A stretch of DNA of 64,000 nt from an uncultured Collinsella sp. (GTDB lineage: Bacteria > Actinomycetota > Coriobacteriia > Coriobacteriales > Coriobacteriaceae), in the NCBI GenBank assembly GCA_900556875.1, contig USQQ01000005.1, forward strand, positions 50,670-114,669. The letters are read 5' to 3'. Under the pieces are notes generated by a model. It did not search any database and had not been told where the DNA came from. It worked only from the letters and a program-made list of their open reading frames with translations. The number at the start of each line of letters is the position of its first letter. The first letter of the stretch is position 1. Shown piece by piece: positions 27,952 to 35,791 of the stretch. Position numbers and translations under genes: made by a program.

Positions 27952-28548
27952 TTAGGCGCTGATGATGTGGGGTAGCGGCAGGTCGTGGGCGTCGGTGGGA
28001 ACGTGGTCGACACGCTGTTCGTCAAAGGCGATGCCGATGATTTGACATGCGGGCGAGAGCATGGGCAGGTAGCGGTCGTAGCAGCCGCCGCCGTAGCCCA
28101 GGCGCTCGCCGGCGCGGTCGAAGGCTACGAGTGGCACGATGGCCATGTCGAGAGCCTCGGCGGGCACGATAGGGAAGCGGCCGCTGTCGATGTCCGTGGC
28201 CGCGAAGGTCCGCGTGGGGTGGGCGATAAACGGCGCCGCGGACGCATCGCCGACGGCAACTGCCCGCATGCACATGCGCTGGCCACAAGCTGCGGCGTCT
28301 GTTGCCGAGAGCATGCATGGATAGGCCACGCGCCAGCCGCGTTTGGCGGCAGCCGCGGCAAACGCGGCTGGGTCGACTTCGGAACCCATCGCGGCATAGA
28401 CGGCAACGGTGTGCGGTGCCGCGGCACCCGAGCTGCCCAGCAACTCAACAAGCCGCGCGCAAATGACAGCAGACTTTGCCGCCCGAACATCCAAATCAAT
28501 CGCATCGCGCCGAGCAATCACCACCCGCCGCAACTCAGCCTTATCCAT
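27952..28548 (-). CDS. 5-formyltetrahydrofolate cyclo-ligase family protein
   Basis: A 198-residue protein. The N-terminal K/R-rich helix (MDKAELRRVVIARRDAI), VAVYAAMGSEVDP and the C-terminal signature PLVAFDRAGERLGYGGGCYDRYLP mark the 5-FTHF cyclo-ligase family, which converts 5-formyl-THF to 5,10-methenyl-THF with ATP. It is convergent with metA; both touch one-carbon/methionine metabolism, though they are not co-transcribed. The start at 28548 follows GGAGG on the minus strand. Confidence 0.9.
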   Translation of the reverse strand: MDKAELRRVVIARRDAIDLDVRAAKSAVICARLVELLGSSGAAAPHTVAVYAAMGSEVDPAAFAAAAAKRGWRVAYPCMLSATDAAACGQRMCMRAVAVGDASAAPFIAHPTRTFAATDIDSGRFPIVPAEALDMAIVPLVAFDRAGERLGYGGGCYDRYLPMLSPACQIIGIAFDEQRVDHVPTDAHDLPLPHIISA

Positions 28549-28566
28549 CCCAGCCTCCTCTCCCAA

Positions 28567-28601
28567 ACCTACCAAAAAGGGACAGGTTTATTTTGGCAGG
28601 T
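28567..28601. repeat. 35-bp GGGACAG-type palindrome, copy 2
   Basis: ACCTACCAAAAAGGGACAGG opens the element, which matches the reverse complement of 18574-18608 at 33 of 35 bases. It lies 18 nt before the cyclo-ligase start, on its promoter side. Confidence 0.8.
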
Positions 28602-28620
28602 TTTATATGGGCAAACGTCA

Positions 28621-28665
28621 AAACCACCACGAGGGTGCAGTTCACTGCCTCCTTCGTGGTGGTTT
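28621..28665. repeat. Hairpin downstream of hicB
   Basis: AAACCACCACGA (28621-28632) pairs with TCGTGGTGGTTT (28654-28665). The stem sequence resembles the palindromes at 11182 and 29369, but the inner core differs. It probably ends or stabilises the hicAB transcript. Confidence 0.65.
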
Positions 28666-28682
28666 GTGCCTATGCGATAACG

Positions 28683-29012
28683 CTACAACGCTGCGGCGAT
28701 TGCTTCAGTCACAAACTTATTGAGTGACTCGCCCTTCTTTGCTGCTGCCAGCGCCGCCTGCTTGTGGAGCTCAGAGCCCGTTCTTACGTTGAACGAGCCC
28801 TTAAAAGCCCGCTCGGGTTCCTTGCCCTTCTCGGTGCAAAACTCAAGGTAATCGTCGACGGCGTCGTGGAAGCATTGCTCCACTTCTTCAGCCGTGGAGC
28901 CTTCAAATACGATTGCGTCCCTAATGCCGGCGACCATACCTGTTAGCACGCGCTGCTCGGCATCGAACTCGACTGGGGCGAAATAGCCCTTGTATGCCAA
29001 AACGTTACTCAT
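28683..29012 (-). CDS. hicB: HicB-like antitoxin
   Basis: A 109-residue antitoxin. The partial RNase-H-like HicB fold is at residues ~5-60 (YFAPVEFDAEQRVLTGMVAG, STAEEVEQCFHDAVDDYLEF), and the C-terminal KKGESLNKFVTEAIAAAL is a ribbon-helix-helix DNA-binding tail. It should neutralise HicA and repress the operon. The ATG at 29012 overlaps the end of hicA by 8 nt and follows GGAGG; an in-frame ATG at 29027 is less well supported. Confidence 0.9.
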   Translation of the reverse strand: MSNVLAYKGYFAPVEFDAEQRVLTGMVAGIRDAIVFEGSTAEEVEQCFHDAVDDYLEFCTEKGKEPERAFKGSFNVRTGSELHKQAALAAAKKGESLNKFVTEAIAAAL

Positions 29013-29268
29013 GACTGCCTCCGACATCCTGCAGAAATCGAACGATGTTTCGAATGGTCCCCGCTGTCAATTCGTCAGATGGATGAGGCGCGTGCATCAC
29101 GAACATCCTGCCATCTGAGGGCCTGTAGAAGCGAACGCGCGATTCGAATGTCTTGCCTTTGCTGTCCATTTCAAAGCCATATGAGGCCATGACTTTTAAA
29201 AAATCGGCATACCGATACGTCGAAGGGCAGCTAAACAGTTGGGCGATGAGTTTATCGGCTCGAGTCAT
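29005..29268 (-). CDS. hicA: HicA-like mRNA interferase toxin
   Basis: An 87-residue toxin with the double-stranded RNA-binding HicA fold: YADFLKVMASYGFEMDSKGK, then the catalytic histidine region MFVMHAPHPSDELTAGTIRN. HicA cleaves mRNA when HicB is lost. The toxin-first order and overlapping genes are typical. It is slightly longer than classic HicA because of the N-terminal MTRADKLIAQLFSCPSTYRY. Confidence 0.88.
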   Translation of the reverse strand: MTRADKLIAQLFSCPSTYRYADFLKVMASYGFEMDSKGKTFESRVRFYRPSDGRMFVMHAPHPSDELTAGTIRNIVRFLQDVGGSHE

Positions 29269-29328
29269 CCCGCCTCACATTCTGCAACTATATTCTAGTT
29301 GCAATTTAAGTCCGATGCAAACACTCAT

Positions 29329-29357
29329 AATATAGAACATGTGTACGTATAGAACAA
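29329..29357 (-). promoter_or_regulatory. Promoter of hicAB
   Basis: On the minus strand TTGTTC (29357-29352) and TATATT (29334-29329) are 17 bp apart, a good sigma-70-type match. Two ATAGAAC heptamers (plus strand, 29332-29338 and 29349-29355) overlap both boxes and could be the HicB operator; the same heptamer occurs before the third SIS gene. Confidence 0.65.
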
Positions 29358-29368
29358 GTGTTCGAATC

Positions 29369-29574
29369 ACCACTGAGAAAGGGGACAGGCACCTTTGTGG
29401 TGGTCTGTGCTGTGGAGTGGGCATCTGCGGCAGTTCGTCTCGATCTGTAACAGTAACTCGGCAAAATTGGACCTAGTTGTTACAGATTGAGACAAAGGGC
29501 CGGCGTCATCCGAAAACGTCTCGATTTGTAACATCTGGAGCCGATATTGCCGTCTAGATGTTACAGATTTAGAC
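29369..29574. repeat. GGGACAG-type palindrome and two related inverted repeats
   Basis: 29369-29404 is a palindrome whose reverse complement matches 11182-11218 at 26 of 27 bases over its first part. Then two stem-loops share one arm sequence: GTCTCGATCTGTAACA (29437-29452) with TGTTACAGATTGAGAC (29478-29493), and a 19-bp version at 29518-29536 with 29556-29574 (16 of 19 paired). The region 29269-29669 holds no gene that I can see. Confidence 0.7.
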
Positions 29575-29616
29575 AAACTGGTGGGACGGGGTGAGCTGCC
29601 CCGCCCAAGCAGAGGC

Positions 29617-29661
29617 AAAAGAAAAGGTAGATTTTCAGACATGTCCCAAAAATCTACCTTT
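29617..29661 (-). terminator. Terminator of the M16 peptidase gene
   Basis: On the minus strand AAAGGTAGATTTT and AAAATCTACCTTT form a stem around TGGGACATGTCTG, followed by TCTTTT. The loop resembles the GGGACAG palindromes, so this repeat family seems to be used as a terminator. Confidence 0.8.
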
Positions 29662-29669
29662 GCCGTGCG

Positions 29670-32600
29670 TTAGCCCAGCAGGTCGACTACGTTGAAGCCG
29701 GCGTTGCTCTTGGCGATGACGTCGCGGCCGCCAAAGACGCAGGTCGGTGACTCGGTTGCGATGCGCGTCACGTCGGCGCCGAGCGAGCGCAGCTCACCGG
29801 GCGTGGCGGCGAGCATCTGGGCGCGGCGCTTTTCGCGCGCGTTGGGATCGAGTCCGGCCAGGTAGGTCGTGTCGCGGCGCTTGGTGAGCGCGTAGGGCTT
29901 CACCGGCGCGTCCATGCCGCTCACGCAGCTCACGATAAATCCCTCAAAGGCGGCCTCGTCGGGCTCAAAGCTGCCGAGCCATTCGCCTGCGCGCGCCACG
30001 CGCTCAATCGAGGGATCGATCGCCGGGTCGCGGTAGGTGTAAAACGCCGTTTGACGCTCGCCAGCCGCGCGGAATCCGCAACCGTATGCGCCGCCCTTCA
30101 CACGGATCTCGTTCCACAGGTAGTCGTAGGAGAGCGCGTTGGCGGCAACCGCCCAGGCGCCCGTCACGTCGAGTCCTAAGCGACGCGGGTCGCACGCGCT
30201 TGCCGCAAAGCAAATGTCGCTGGGGATGACGAAAGCCTCGTGACGGTCGCGCGGCGTCGGCACCACGAGCGCGTCGCGGCCGGCGCCGTCGCCCGCGCCA
30301 AGCCCCAGGTTACCCGCGGCATCCCAGTACGCGTCAAAGTCCTCATCGCTGCCGGTAAAGCTCGCCAGGCAGCCGTCGGCCACAAAGATGCGGCCTGCCA
30401 GCTCGGCAAGCTTGGCACGCAGGTCATCCAGTCGCTCGTCAAAGTGGTCGAGCAGATCGCGCAGGAACAGATAGAAATCCACGCCCGAGAGCTGTTCGCG
30501 CACCACGGCCGAAGGCGAGGTGTAGCTCATCGCGCGGCCGAGTGCCGCCGAGTGTCCGTTGTTGATAAAGCCTTGCTCAAGCCCAATGCGAATCTGCGTG
30601 AGCACGTCGCGCACGCGGTCGGCGTCGGCGTCGAGCAATAGCGTGCTCGACCACACCTCGCGCGGCAGGCTCGCCAGCGCATCGATCTTCTCGGATAGGG
30701 CTCCGGCGCTCACCAGCAGATAGGGGCGCACACCGTCCACGTCGGGCTGGGTCATGACCTCGGTCGTGAAGCTCAAAAAGCCCAGCTTGCCGGCGAGCAG
30801 ATTGTCGAGTTCCTCGGCCGAGTGCTCGCTCGTGGGCAGCTGTTTGAGCAGGCGGCAGAGCAGCGTCACATAGGGCAGGTCCTCAAATGCGACGCAGCTC
30901 AGGTCGAAATACTGCATGGCGTAGGCCAGGCGGTTGGTGGGGATGCCGTGGCGCAGGCAGGGGATGGGCGCGGTCGTGTCTACGACCAGCGGAGGCTCGG
31001 GGCGCGCCTCGCCAATGTCGGACACGCGCAGGCGCGGCAGCGTGGCCTTGTCCTCGGGCGTGTCCTCGGCCTCCTGCGCGGCACGCAGCGCAGCCGTGCG
31101 CTCGACCACGTCGGCCAGCTCGGCATCGGTCATGGCGTCGCGCTTGGCTGCCAGCTCAGCGGCCTCGGCACCCTCCGAGCCAGCACCAGCATCCACCGGC
31201 ACCAGCTCGACGAGCGCCGTGTAGTCGTTCTCCAGCACGAGCTCGCGCAGAAGGTCCTCAAAGTAGCTGCCGTCCAGCTCGCCGCGCAGCTCCTCGTACA
31301 CCGGGCCGTACTTGAGCGCCAGCGTCGCGGCGTCGTCATCGTAGAGCCAGGTGCTCAGCGCGTCGCACGCAATGGCTACGCCGTCGGCGATGCCGTAGTC
31401 GCGCTGGCGCAGGTCGTACTCGTTGCTGCTGATGATGGCCTCCAGGCGCTCGCGCGGAACGCCGTGCTCACACAGGTCGCGGCAGGCGTCTTGGAACACG
31501 CGGCGCAGCTCGCGCGCTACGCCGGGCTGCGCGTTCTGCAACATGATGAGCTCGTAGGGCTGCAGGCACTCGGCCGCGGTGTAGCTCACCACGTTGCCGC
31601 CCAGGCCTGCCGCCAGAATGGCCTTCTTAACCGGCGCCTCGTTGGAGCCCAGCAGTGCCTCGAACAGGATATCCGCCGCGATCGTGCGCTTGCGGTCGAG
31701 CGCGCTGCCCAGCACAAGGCCCAAGCCTACCAGGGCGTTCTCGGGCGTGGTGGCCATCTCGACGCGCTTGTACTCGCAGGTCACGGGCGCCTGCACGTCC
31801 AGCGGATTGGGCGCCAGCGCGGACGGGTCCTCGCCGGCGGTGACGGCGGCGTCCATGCGGCGGCTCGCGGCACTCGGCTGCGACAGATAGCGTTCGTCCA
31901 AAAAGGCCAGCGCGCGGTCCACGTCCAGGTCGCCATAGAGCGTGATGTAGGAGTTGGAGGGGTTGTAGTGGCGCGCGTGCGTATCCAGGAACTGCTCGTA
32001 GGTGAGCGCAGGGATCGCGCGCGGGTCGCCGCCGCTCTCGTGCGCATAGGCGGTGTCGGGATAGAGCGCGGCGTTGACGGCGTCGTCCAGCACGCTCATG
32101 GGATCGGACAGCGCGCCCTTCATCTCGTTGAACACCACGCCGTTATAGCGCAGCGTGCCCTCGCGCAGGCTCGCGGAGCTGTCGCTGACCTCGCCCCCGG
32201 CGCCCTCCGGCAGGTCCAGCTCGTAGTGCCAGCCTTCCTGCTCAAAAATGGTGGGCTTGGTGTAGATCGCCGGGTTGAACACCGCGTCCAAGTACACGTC
32301 CATCAGGTTGTACAGATCCTGCTCGTTGGTGGTGGCAACGGGGTAGATGGTCTTGTCGGGGTAGGTCATGGCGTTGAGGAACGTCTGCATGGAGCTCTTG
32401 ATCAGGTCGACAAACGGCTCCTTGACGGGAAACTTGGCCGATCCGCACAGCACCGAGTGCTCAAGAATGTGGAACACGCCGGTGGAATCGGCCGGCGGCG
32501 TCTTAAAGCCAATGGCAAAGGCCTTGTTTTCGTCGTCGCACGCTAGGTACAGCAGGCGAGCGCCCGAGGCAGCGTGACGCAGCACGTAGGCGTCCGAGTC

Positions 32601-32708
32601 GAGCTCGGGCACGGTCTCGCAGCGCTCGACGGCAAAGCCGTGGCAGGTGGTGCCGGGCACCAGCAGCGCGGCGGCAGCGGCGCGCGGGTCGGTTGAGGTG
32701 GTGGGCAT
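29670..32708 (-). CDS. M16C family zinc metallopeptidase (presequence-protease-like)
   Basis: A 1012-residue peptidase of the insulinase superfamily, PreP/Cym1 branch. The inverted zinc motif HILEHSVLCGS (HxxEH) is near residue 80, followed by KEPFVDLIKSSMQTFLNAMTYPDKT, typical of M16C. The further glutamate ligand is expected in the following helical region (LYNLMDVYLDAVF). The second half is the inactive partner domain. PreP-type enzymes degrade unfolded peptides of up to about 65 residues inside a closed chamber. No signal peptide is visible, so it is probably cytoplasmic. The ATG at 32708 follows AAAGGAG; the frame extends upstream without a better start. Confidence 0.93.
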   Translation of the reverse strand: MPTTSTDPRAAAAALLVPGTTCHGFAVERCETVPELDSDAYVLRHAASGARLLYLACDDENKAFAIGFKTPPADSTGVFHILEHSVLCGSAKFPVKEPFVDLIKSSMQTFLNAMTYPDKTIYPVATTNEQDLYNLMDVYLDAVFNPAIYTKPTIFEQEGWHYELDLPEGAGGEVSDSSASLREGTLRYNGVVFNEMKGALSDPMSVLDDAVNAALYPDTAYAHESGGDPRAIPALTYEQFLDTHARHYNPSNSYITLYGDLDVDRALAFLDERYLSQPSAASRRMDAAVTAGEDPSALAPNPLDVQAPVTCEYKRVEMATTPENALVGLGLVLGSALDRKRTIAADILFEALLGSNEAPVKKAILAAGLGGNVVSYTAAECLQPYELIMLQNAQPGVARELRRVFQDACRDLCEHGVPRERLEAIISSNEYDLRQRDYGIADGVAIACDALSTWLYDDDAATLALKYGPVYEELRGELDGSYFEDLLRELVLENDYTALVELVPVDAGAGSEGAEAAELAAKRDAMTDAELADVVERTAALRAAQEAEDTPEDKATLPRLRVSDIGEARPEPPLVVDTTAPIPCLRHGIPTNRLAYAMQYFDLSCVAFEDLPYVTLLCRLLKQLPTSEHSAEELDNLLAGKLGFLSFTTEVMTQPDVDGVRPYLLVSAGALSEKIDALASLPREVWSSTLLLDADADRVRDVLTQIRIGLEQGFINNGHSAALGRAMSYTSPSAVVREQLSGVDFYLFLRDLLDHFDERLDDLRAKLAELAGRIFVADGCLASFTGSDEDFDAYWDAAGNLGLGAGDGAGRDALVVPTPRDRHEAFVIPSDICFAASACDPRRLGLDVTGAWAVAANALSYDYLWNEIRVKGGAYGCGFRAAGERQTAFYTYRDPAIDPSIERVARAGEWLGSFEPDEAAFEGFIVSCVSGMDAPVKPYALTKRRDTTYLAGLDPNAREKRRAQMLAATPGELRSLGADVTRIATESPTCVFGGRDVIAKSNAGFNVVDLLG

Positions 32709-33330
32709 ATGCAGTCTCCTTTGACGCCCCAGCGGGGGCGAATCGAGTCGAATCCCCGAGAGTATACCCATATGGGGCGGCGGCTCTGCGACGAACTGGA
32801 GACGATGCCAGCGGATTGGGTAGCGCTTTCTGTGCGTCCGTCGCACGAGCAAGGATTTTCGGACGCCCGCTGCTCGAGAGTAGAAATCCGGACACACGAG
32901 CGTGGATATCCGGACGCCTGGAGCGCGAGAGTGGATTTTCGGACGAAATCAGCCTCAAAATGCTCAAAAACTGTCCGATAATCCACTCTCGTTTCCCGAC
33001 CGTCCGATAATCCACGCTCACGCACCACTCACGTATCTCTCGTCTCTCACTCATCTCTCATGCGAGAGATAACAGAAAAATGAGAGATAATTATGAGAGA
33101 TAACTGAGCAGCAAAGAGACGAGCAATCATGGTATTGTCTCAATAACGATTGTTCTACCAGCAGAAACATGTTTAAATGAAACAGATGGCAGACATCTCA
33201 TCTTTCACCTCTCACTTATCTCTAACATGAGAGATAACAGAGAGACGAGAGATAATTATGAGAGACAACTGAGAGACGAAGGAAGTCTATCCATGGCATT
33301 CTCCGCAGGACCGAGCGAAGGGACGTGCAG
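32709..33330. repeat. Repeat-rich intergenic region, left of the AlbA_2 gene
   Basis: Between about 32846 and 33025 there are three forward copies of a GAGAGTGGATTTTCGGACG-like unit, then two inverse copies (TGTCCGATAATCCACTCTCG-like), able to fold into hairpins. A similar block lies at 34806-34970 in the same orientation. The rest (33026-33330) holds AGAGATAA arrays listed separately. No gene is seen. Confidence 0.75.
33064..33274. promoter_or_regulatory. AGAGATAA arrays, candidate operators of the AlbA_2 regulator
   Basis: Two similar ~45-bp blocks (33064-33108 and 33228-33274) each contain GAGAGATAACAGA, then GAGAGATAATTATGAGAGA, then AACTGAG. TTATCTCTAACATGAGAGATAA nearby (33216-33237) and ATCTCTCATGCGAGAGAT are palindromes of the same unit. 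Such clustered sites just upstream of a DNA-binding protein gene suggest cooperative self-regulation. Confidence 0.6.
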
Positions 33331-34797
33331 ATGAACGAAAACGAGCTGGCCGGTTTGCTCGAGTCTTTAAAGCGCATGGGTTCGGATGACCTTAACGTCG
33401 AAGTAAAAGAGAGCGCCACGACGCTTTCCCGCGACGTATGGGAAACGGTCAGCGCTTTCGCAAACACCGCCGGCGGCATCATCGTACTCGGAGTGAGCGA
33501 GCGTGCGGGTTTTGTCCCAGTTGCAAACTTTGAGACCGAGAAAGTGCTCAACCAATTCGTGGCGGGCATGGGCGATGCCGGCGGTCGTGGAAAGCTGGCC
33601 AATCCGCCCAAATACACCATTGAGCGCGTGGAGCTTCGGGGTACCGTTGTTCTCGTCATCACAATCGAGGAGCTCGACCCGTCGAGCAAGCCTTGCTATG
33701 TAATAGAACGGGGCGCCCAGGGCGGCAGCTACAAGCGCATCGATGACAAAGACGTGCCGCTTTCGTCGACCGAGGTTTTGGCGCTGTCGTCATACGAACG
33801 GACGAGTCCTAGCGATCGCGATACGGTGCCCGGCACGAGTGTGGGCGATCTCGACGAGTCGCTGGTCGACCGCACGATAGAGCGTGCCTATTCGTTGACG
33901 CCTCGAGCGATGCACGGTGCGACGGACAGGAAGACAAAGATGGAGCGTCTGAATTTCCTCGACCCCCAGGGCAATGTTACCAAGGCTGGCCTCCTTGCCG
34001 CGGGCGTTTACCCTCAGCAGTTCTATCCCAAGCTCTTTATTGATGTAGCTGTCCATGCGGGAACTCAAAAGGGCGCTGCGGGACCGCTAAGGTTTATGGA
34101 CCGCACAGTCTGCGAGGGCACCTTGGGCGAGATGATTTCGGATGCTGTCGCGGCTGTCGCCAAAAACCTGCGTCGCACCTCGACCGTTCAAGGCGTCTCG
34201 CGTATCGACTCGCTGGAGATTCCCGAGGAAGTCTTGCGTGAGGCGATTGCCAACGCCGTAATCCACCGAGAATACAGAGATCGGTTCTGTGGACAGTCGA
34301 TCGCTGTTGACGTCTTTGATGACCGTATCGAGGTGACGAACCCTGGCGGTCTTTATGGCGGAAAAACTCGCGAGAATCTGTTTGACGGTAGTTCTCGGTG
34401 CCGCAACGCGATGCTCGTGAAGCTCATGTCGCTTGTCCCATTGCCCGACGGTGCGGGCTCTCCTGCCGAGGGCAACGGATCGGGCATCCCGATGATGGTC
34501 GATGCCATGCGTGCGCACGGTCTGGCCGAGCCCCTGTTTTGCCCTGGTTTTGACCGGTTTAAGGTTGTCCTCTATCGCTCCAAGGTTGAGCAGGTCGATC
34601 ATGGTGGGGACCTGATCATGGCGGCCCTCAAGCGCTATGACGAGTTGGGAACGCGCGAGCTGGCAGGGCACACGGGGCTTACCGTCTCTCAAGTTAGGAC
34701 GCGCGTTAATGCGCTTATTGCTCAGGGCGAGATTGAGCCTACGGCAGCGGTGACGAGCCGCAATCGCAAGTATCGGCTAACGGGGCACGCAAGGTAG
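33331..34797 (+). CDS. AlbA_2-domain / ATP-binding putative transcriptional regulator
   Basis: A 488-residue protein. The N-terminal AlbA_2 (Schlafen-type) domain has NVEVKESATTLSRDVWETVS followed by AFANTAGGIIVLGVSE. A GHKL-like ATPase region follows with REAIANAVIHREYRD and DRIEVTNPGGLYGGKT, and the C-terminus is a winged helix (TRELAGHTGLTVSQVRTRVN). The family is common in gut bacteria and often occurs in variable loci, but its role is unclear; links to phage defence or toxin-antitoxin-like control have been suggested for relatives. It is bracketed by two related repeat blocks. The ATG at 33331 follows AAGGGA by about 8 nt. Confidence 0.88.
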   Translation: MNENELAGLLESLKRMGSDDLNVEVKESATTLSRDVWETVSAFANTAGGIIVLGVSERAGFVPVANFETEKVLNQFVAGMGDAGGRGKLANPPKYTIERVELRGTVVLVITIEELDPSSKPCYVIERGAQGGSYKRIDDKDVPLSSTEVLALSSYERTSPSDRDTVPGTSVGDLDESLVDRTIERAYSLTPRAMHGATDRKTKMERLNFLDPQGNVTKAGLLAAGVYPQQFYPKLFIDVAVHAGTQKGAAGPLRFMDRTVCEGTLGEMISDAVAAVAKNLRRTSTVQGVSRIDSLEIPEEVLREAIANAVIHREYRDRFCGQSIAVDVFDDRIEVTNPGGLYGGKTRENLFDGSSRCRNAMLVKLMSLVPLPDGAGSPAEGNGSGIPMMVDAMRAHGLAEPLFCPGFDRFKVVLYRSKVEQVDHGGDLIMAALKRYDELGTRELAGHTGLTVSQVRTRVNALIAQGEIEPTAAVTSRNRKYRLTGHAR

Positions 34798-35120
34798 CTG
34801 CATTAGCGGACGCCCGCCGCTCGAGAGTGGATTTTAGGACGCACGAGAGTGGATTTCCGGATGCCCGCTGCTCGAGAGTGGAAAATCGGACGGAATCGGC
34901 CTCAAAACGGTCAAAAACCGTCCAATAATCCACTCTCGATTTCAAACAGTCCGATAATCCTCGCTCGTGTGGTGTCCGCCGCGCCCCCGCGCCGCGCCCG
35001 CCGTCCCTCATCTCAGCATTTCACGCACCGCACATCGAAACCTGCGGCAAAGCAGTTACAATAGCCCAATGCGCATCGCGCACGACGATGATATCGGCGC
35101 CCGCGACTAGAGGAGAATAC
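34798..35120. repeat. Repeat-rich intergenic region, right of the AlbA_2 gene
   Basis: Bases 34806-34970 repeat the plan of 32846-33025: three forward CGAGAGTGGATTTTAGGACG-like units, then two inverse AATAATCCACTCTCG-like units, the same orientation and order. The middle linker (starting CGGCCTCAAAACGG) also matches the left copy (CAGCCTCAAAATGC). The two blocks are direct repeats about 1.95 kb apart. Confidence 0.75.
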
Positions 35121-35786
35121 ATGGCAGAGCAACAGATAACGCCGGGGACCAAGCTTCAGGTGGCATTCGACGTGCCCATGGGCCAAAAAACCGACTTCAA
35201 CATGCTCGCCACGTACAAAGATGACCTGGACGAGGCGTACTTCCTTATGAGCGCTCCCATGCTCGCCGGCAAGCCGCTGCTCATGGACGAAAACCAAAAG
35301 CTGCTGCTGCAGTACAAAGTGGGCGAGGAGACGTTCGTGCTCGCCGGCTATCCCGAGGCAGTCGAGAAAAAGGGCATCCGCACCTACTGGAAAATGCGCA
35401 AAGTCGCCGAGCAGCGCAGCTTTGTCAAGCGCCGCGACGAGCGTTTTAAGGTCGCCATGCGCCTGACCTACCAGCGCGACAACGCACCGACCCCCGAGCC
35501 CGAGGACGCCATGACCATCGACGTCTCGGCCGGCGGCCTGGCTATCTACCTCAACGATTACCCCGACGTGGGCGAGGCCCTGGCCGTGCAAATGCCCTCG
35601 ATCCGCCTGCAGGGCGAGCGCCACGAGCTGCCCGAGCAGCTGGGCATCGTGTGCTGGGTGCGCCGCGCGCCCAAGGGTAGCCTGTACCGCAACGTCTGCG
35701 GCCTGCAGTTCCGTTATGCCGACGACATGGAGCGCGAGCTCGTCAAAGAATACGTCGGCTACATCCGCGCCAAATATAAGCTCTGA
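35121..35786 (+). CDS. PilZ domain protein (candidate c-di-GMP receptor)
   Basis: A 221-residue cytoplasmic protein with a YcgR-like plan. Residues ~10-100 form an N-terminal beta-rich domain (LQVAFDVPMGQKTDFNMLAT). The PilZ domain at ~110-215 has both c-di-GMP-binding motifs: RRDERFKV (RxxxR) and DVSAGGLAIYL (D/NxSxxG). It should sense cyclic-di-GMP. Its stop is 5 nt before the next gene, which encodes a membrane protein of the EGxDPxC family, so the two are almost surely co-translated. This links the surface-protein family to c-di-GMP. AGAGGAGAATAC precedes the start. Confidence 0.88.
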   Translation: MAEQQITPGTKLQVAFDVPMGQKTDFNMLATYKDDLDEAYFLMSAPMLAGKPLLMDENQKLLLQYKVGEETFVLAGYPEAVEKKGIRTYWKMRKVAEQRSFVKRRDERFKVAMRLTYQRDNAPTPEPEDAMTIDVSAGGLAIYLNDYPDVGEALAVQMPSIRLQGERHELPEQLGIVCWVRRAPKGSLYRNVCGLQFRYADDMERELVKEYVGYIRAKYKL

Positions 35787-35791
35787 TCGCC

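Noticed and set aside
30822..32546. 574-codon plus-strand frame inside the M16 peptidase gene
   Set aside because: Complement of the peptidase; biased residue use and no recognisable domain.
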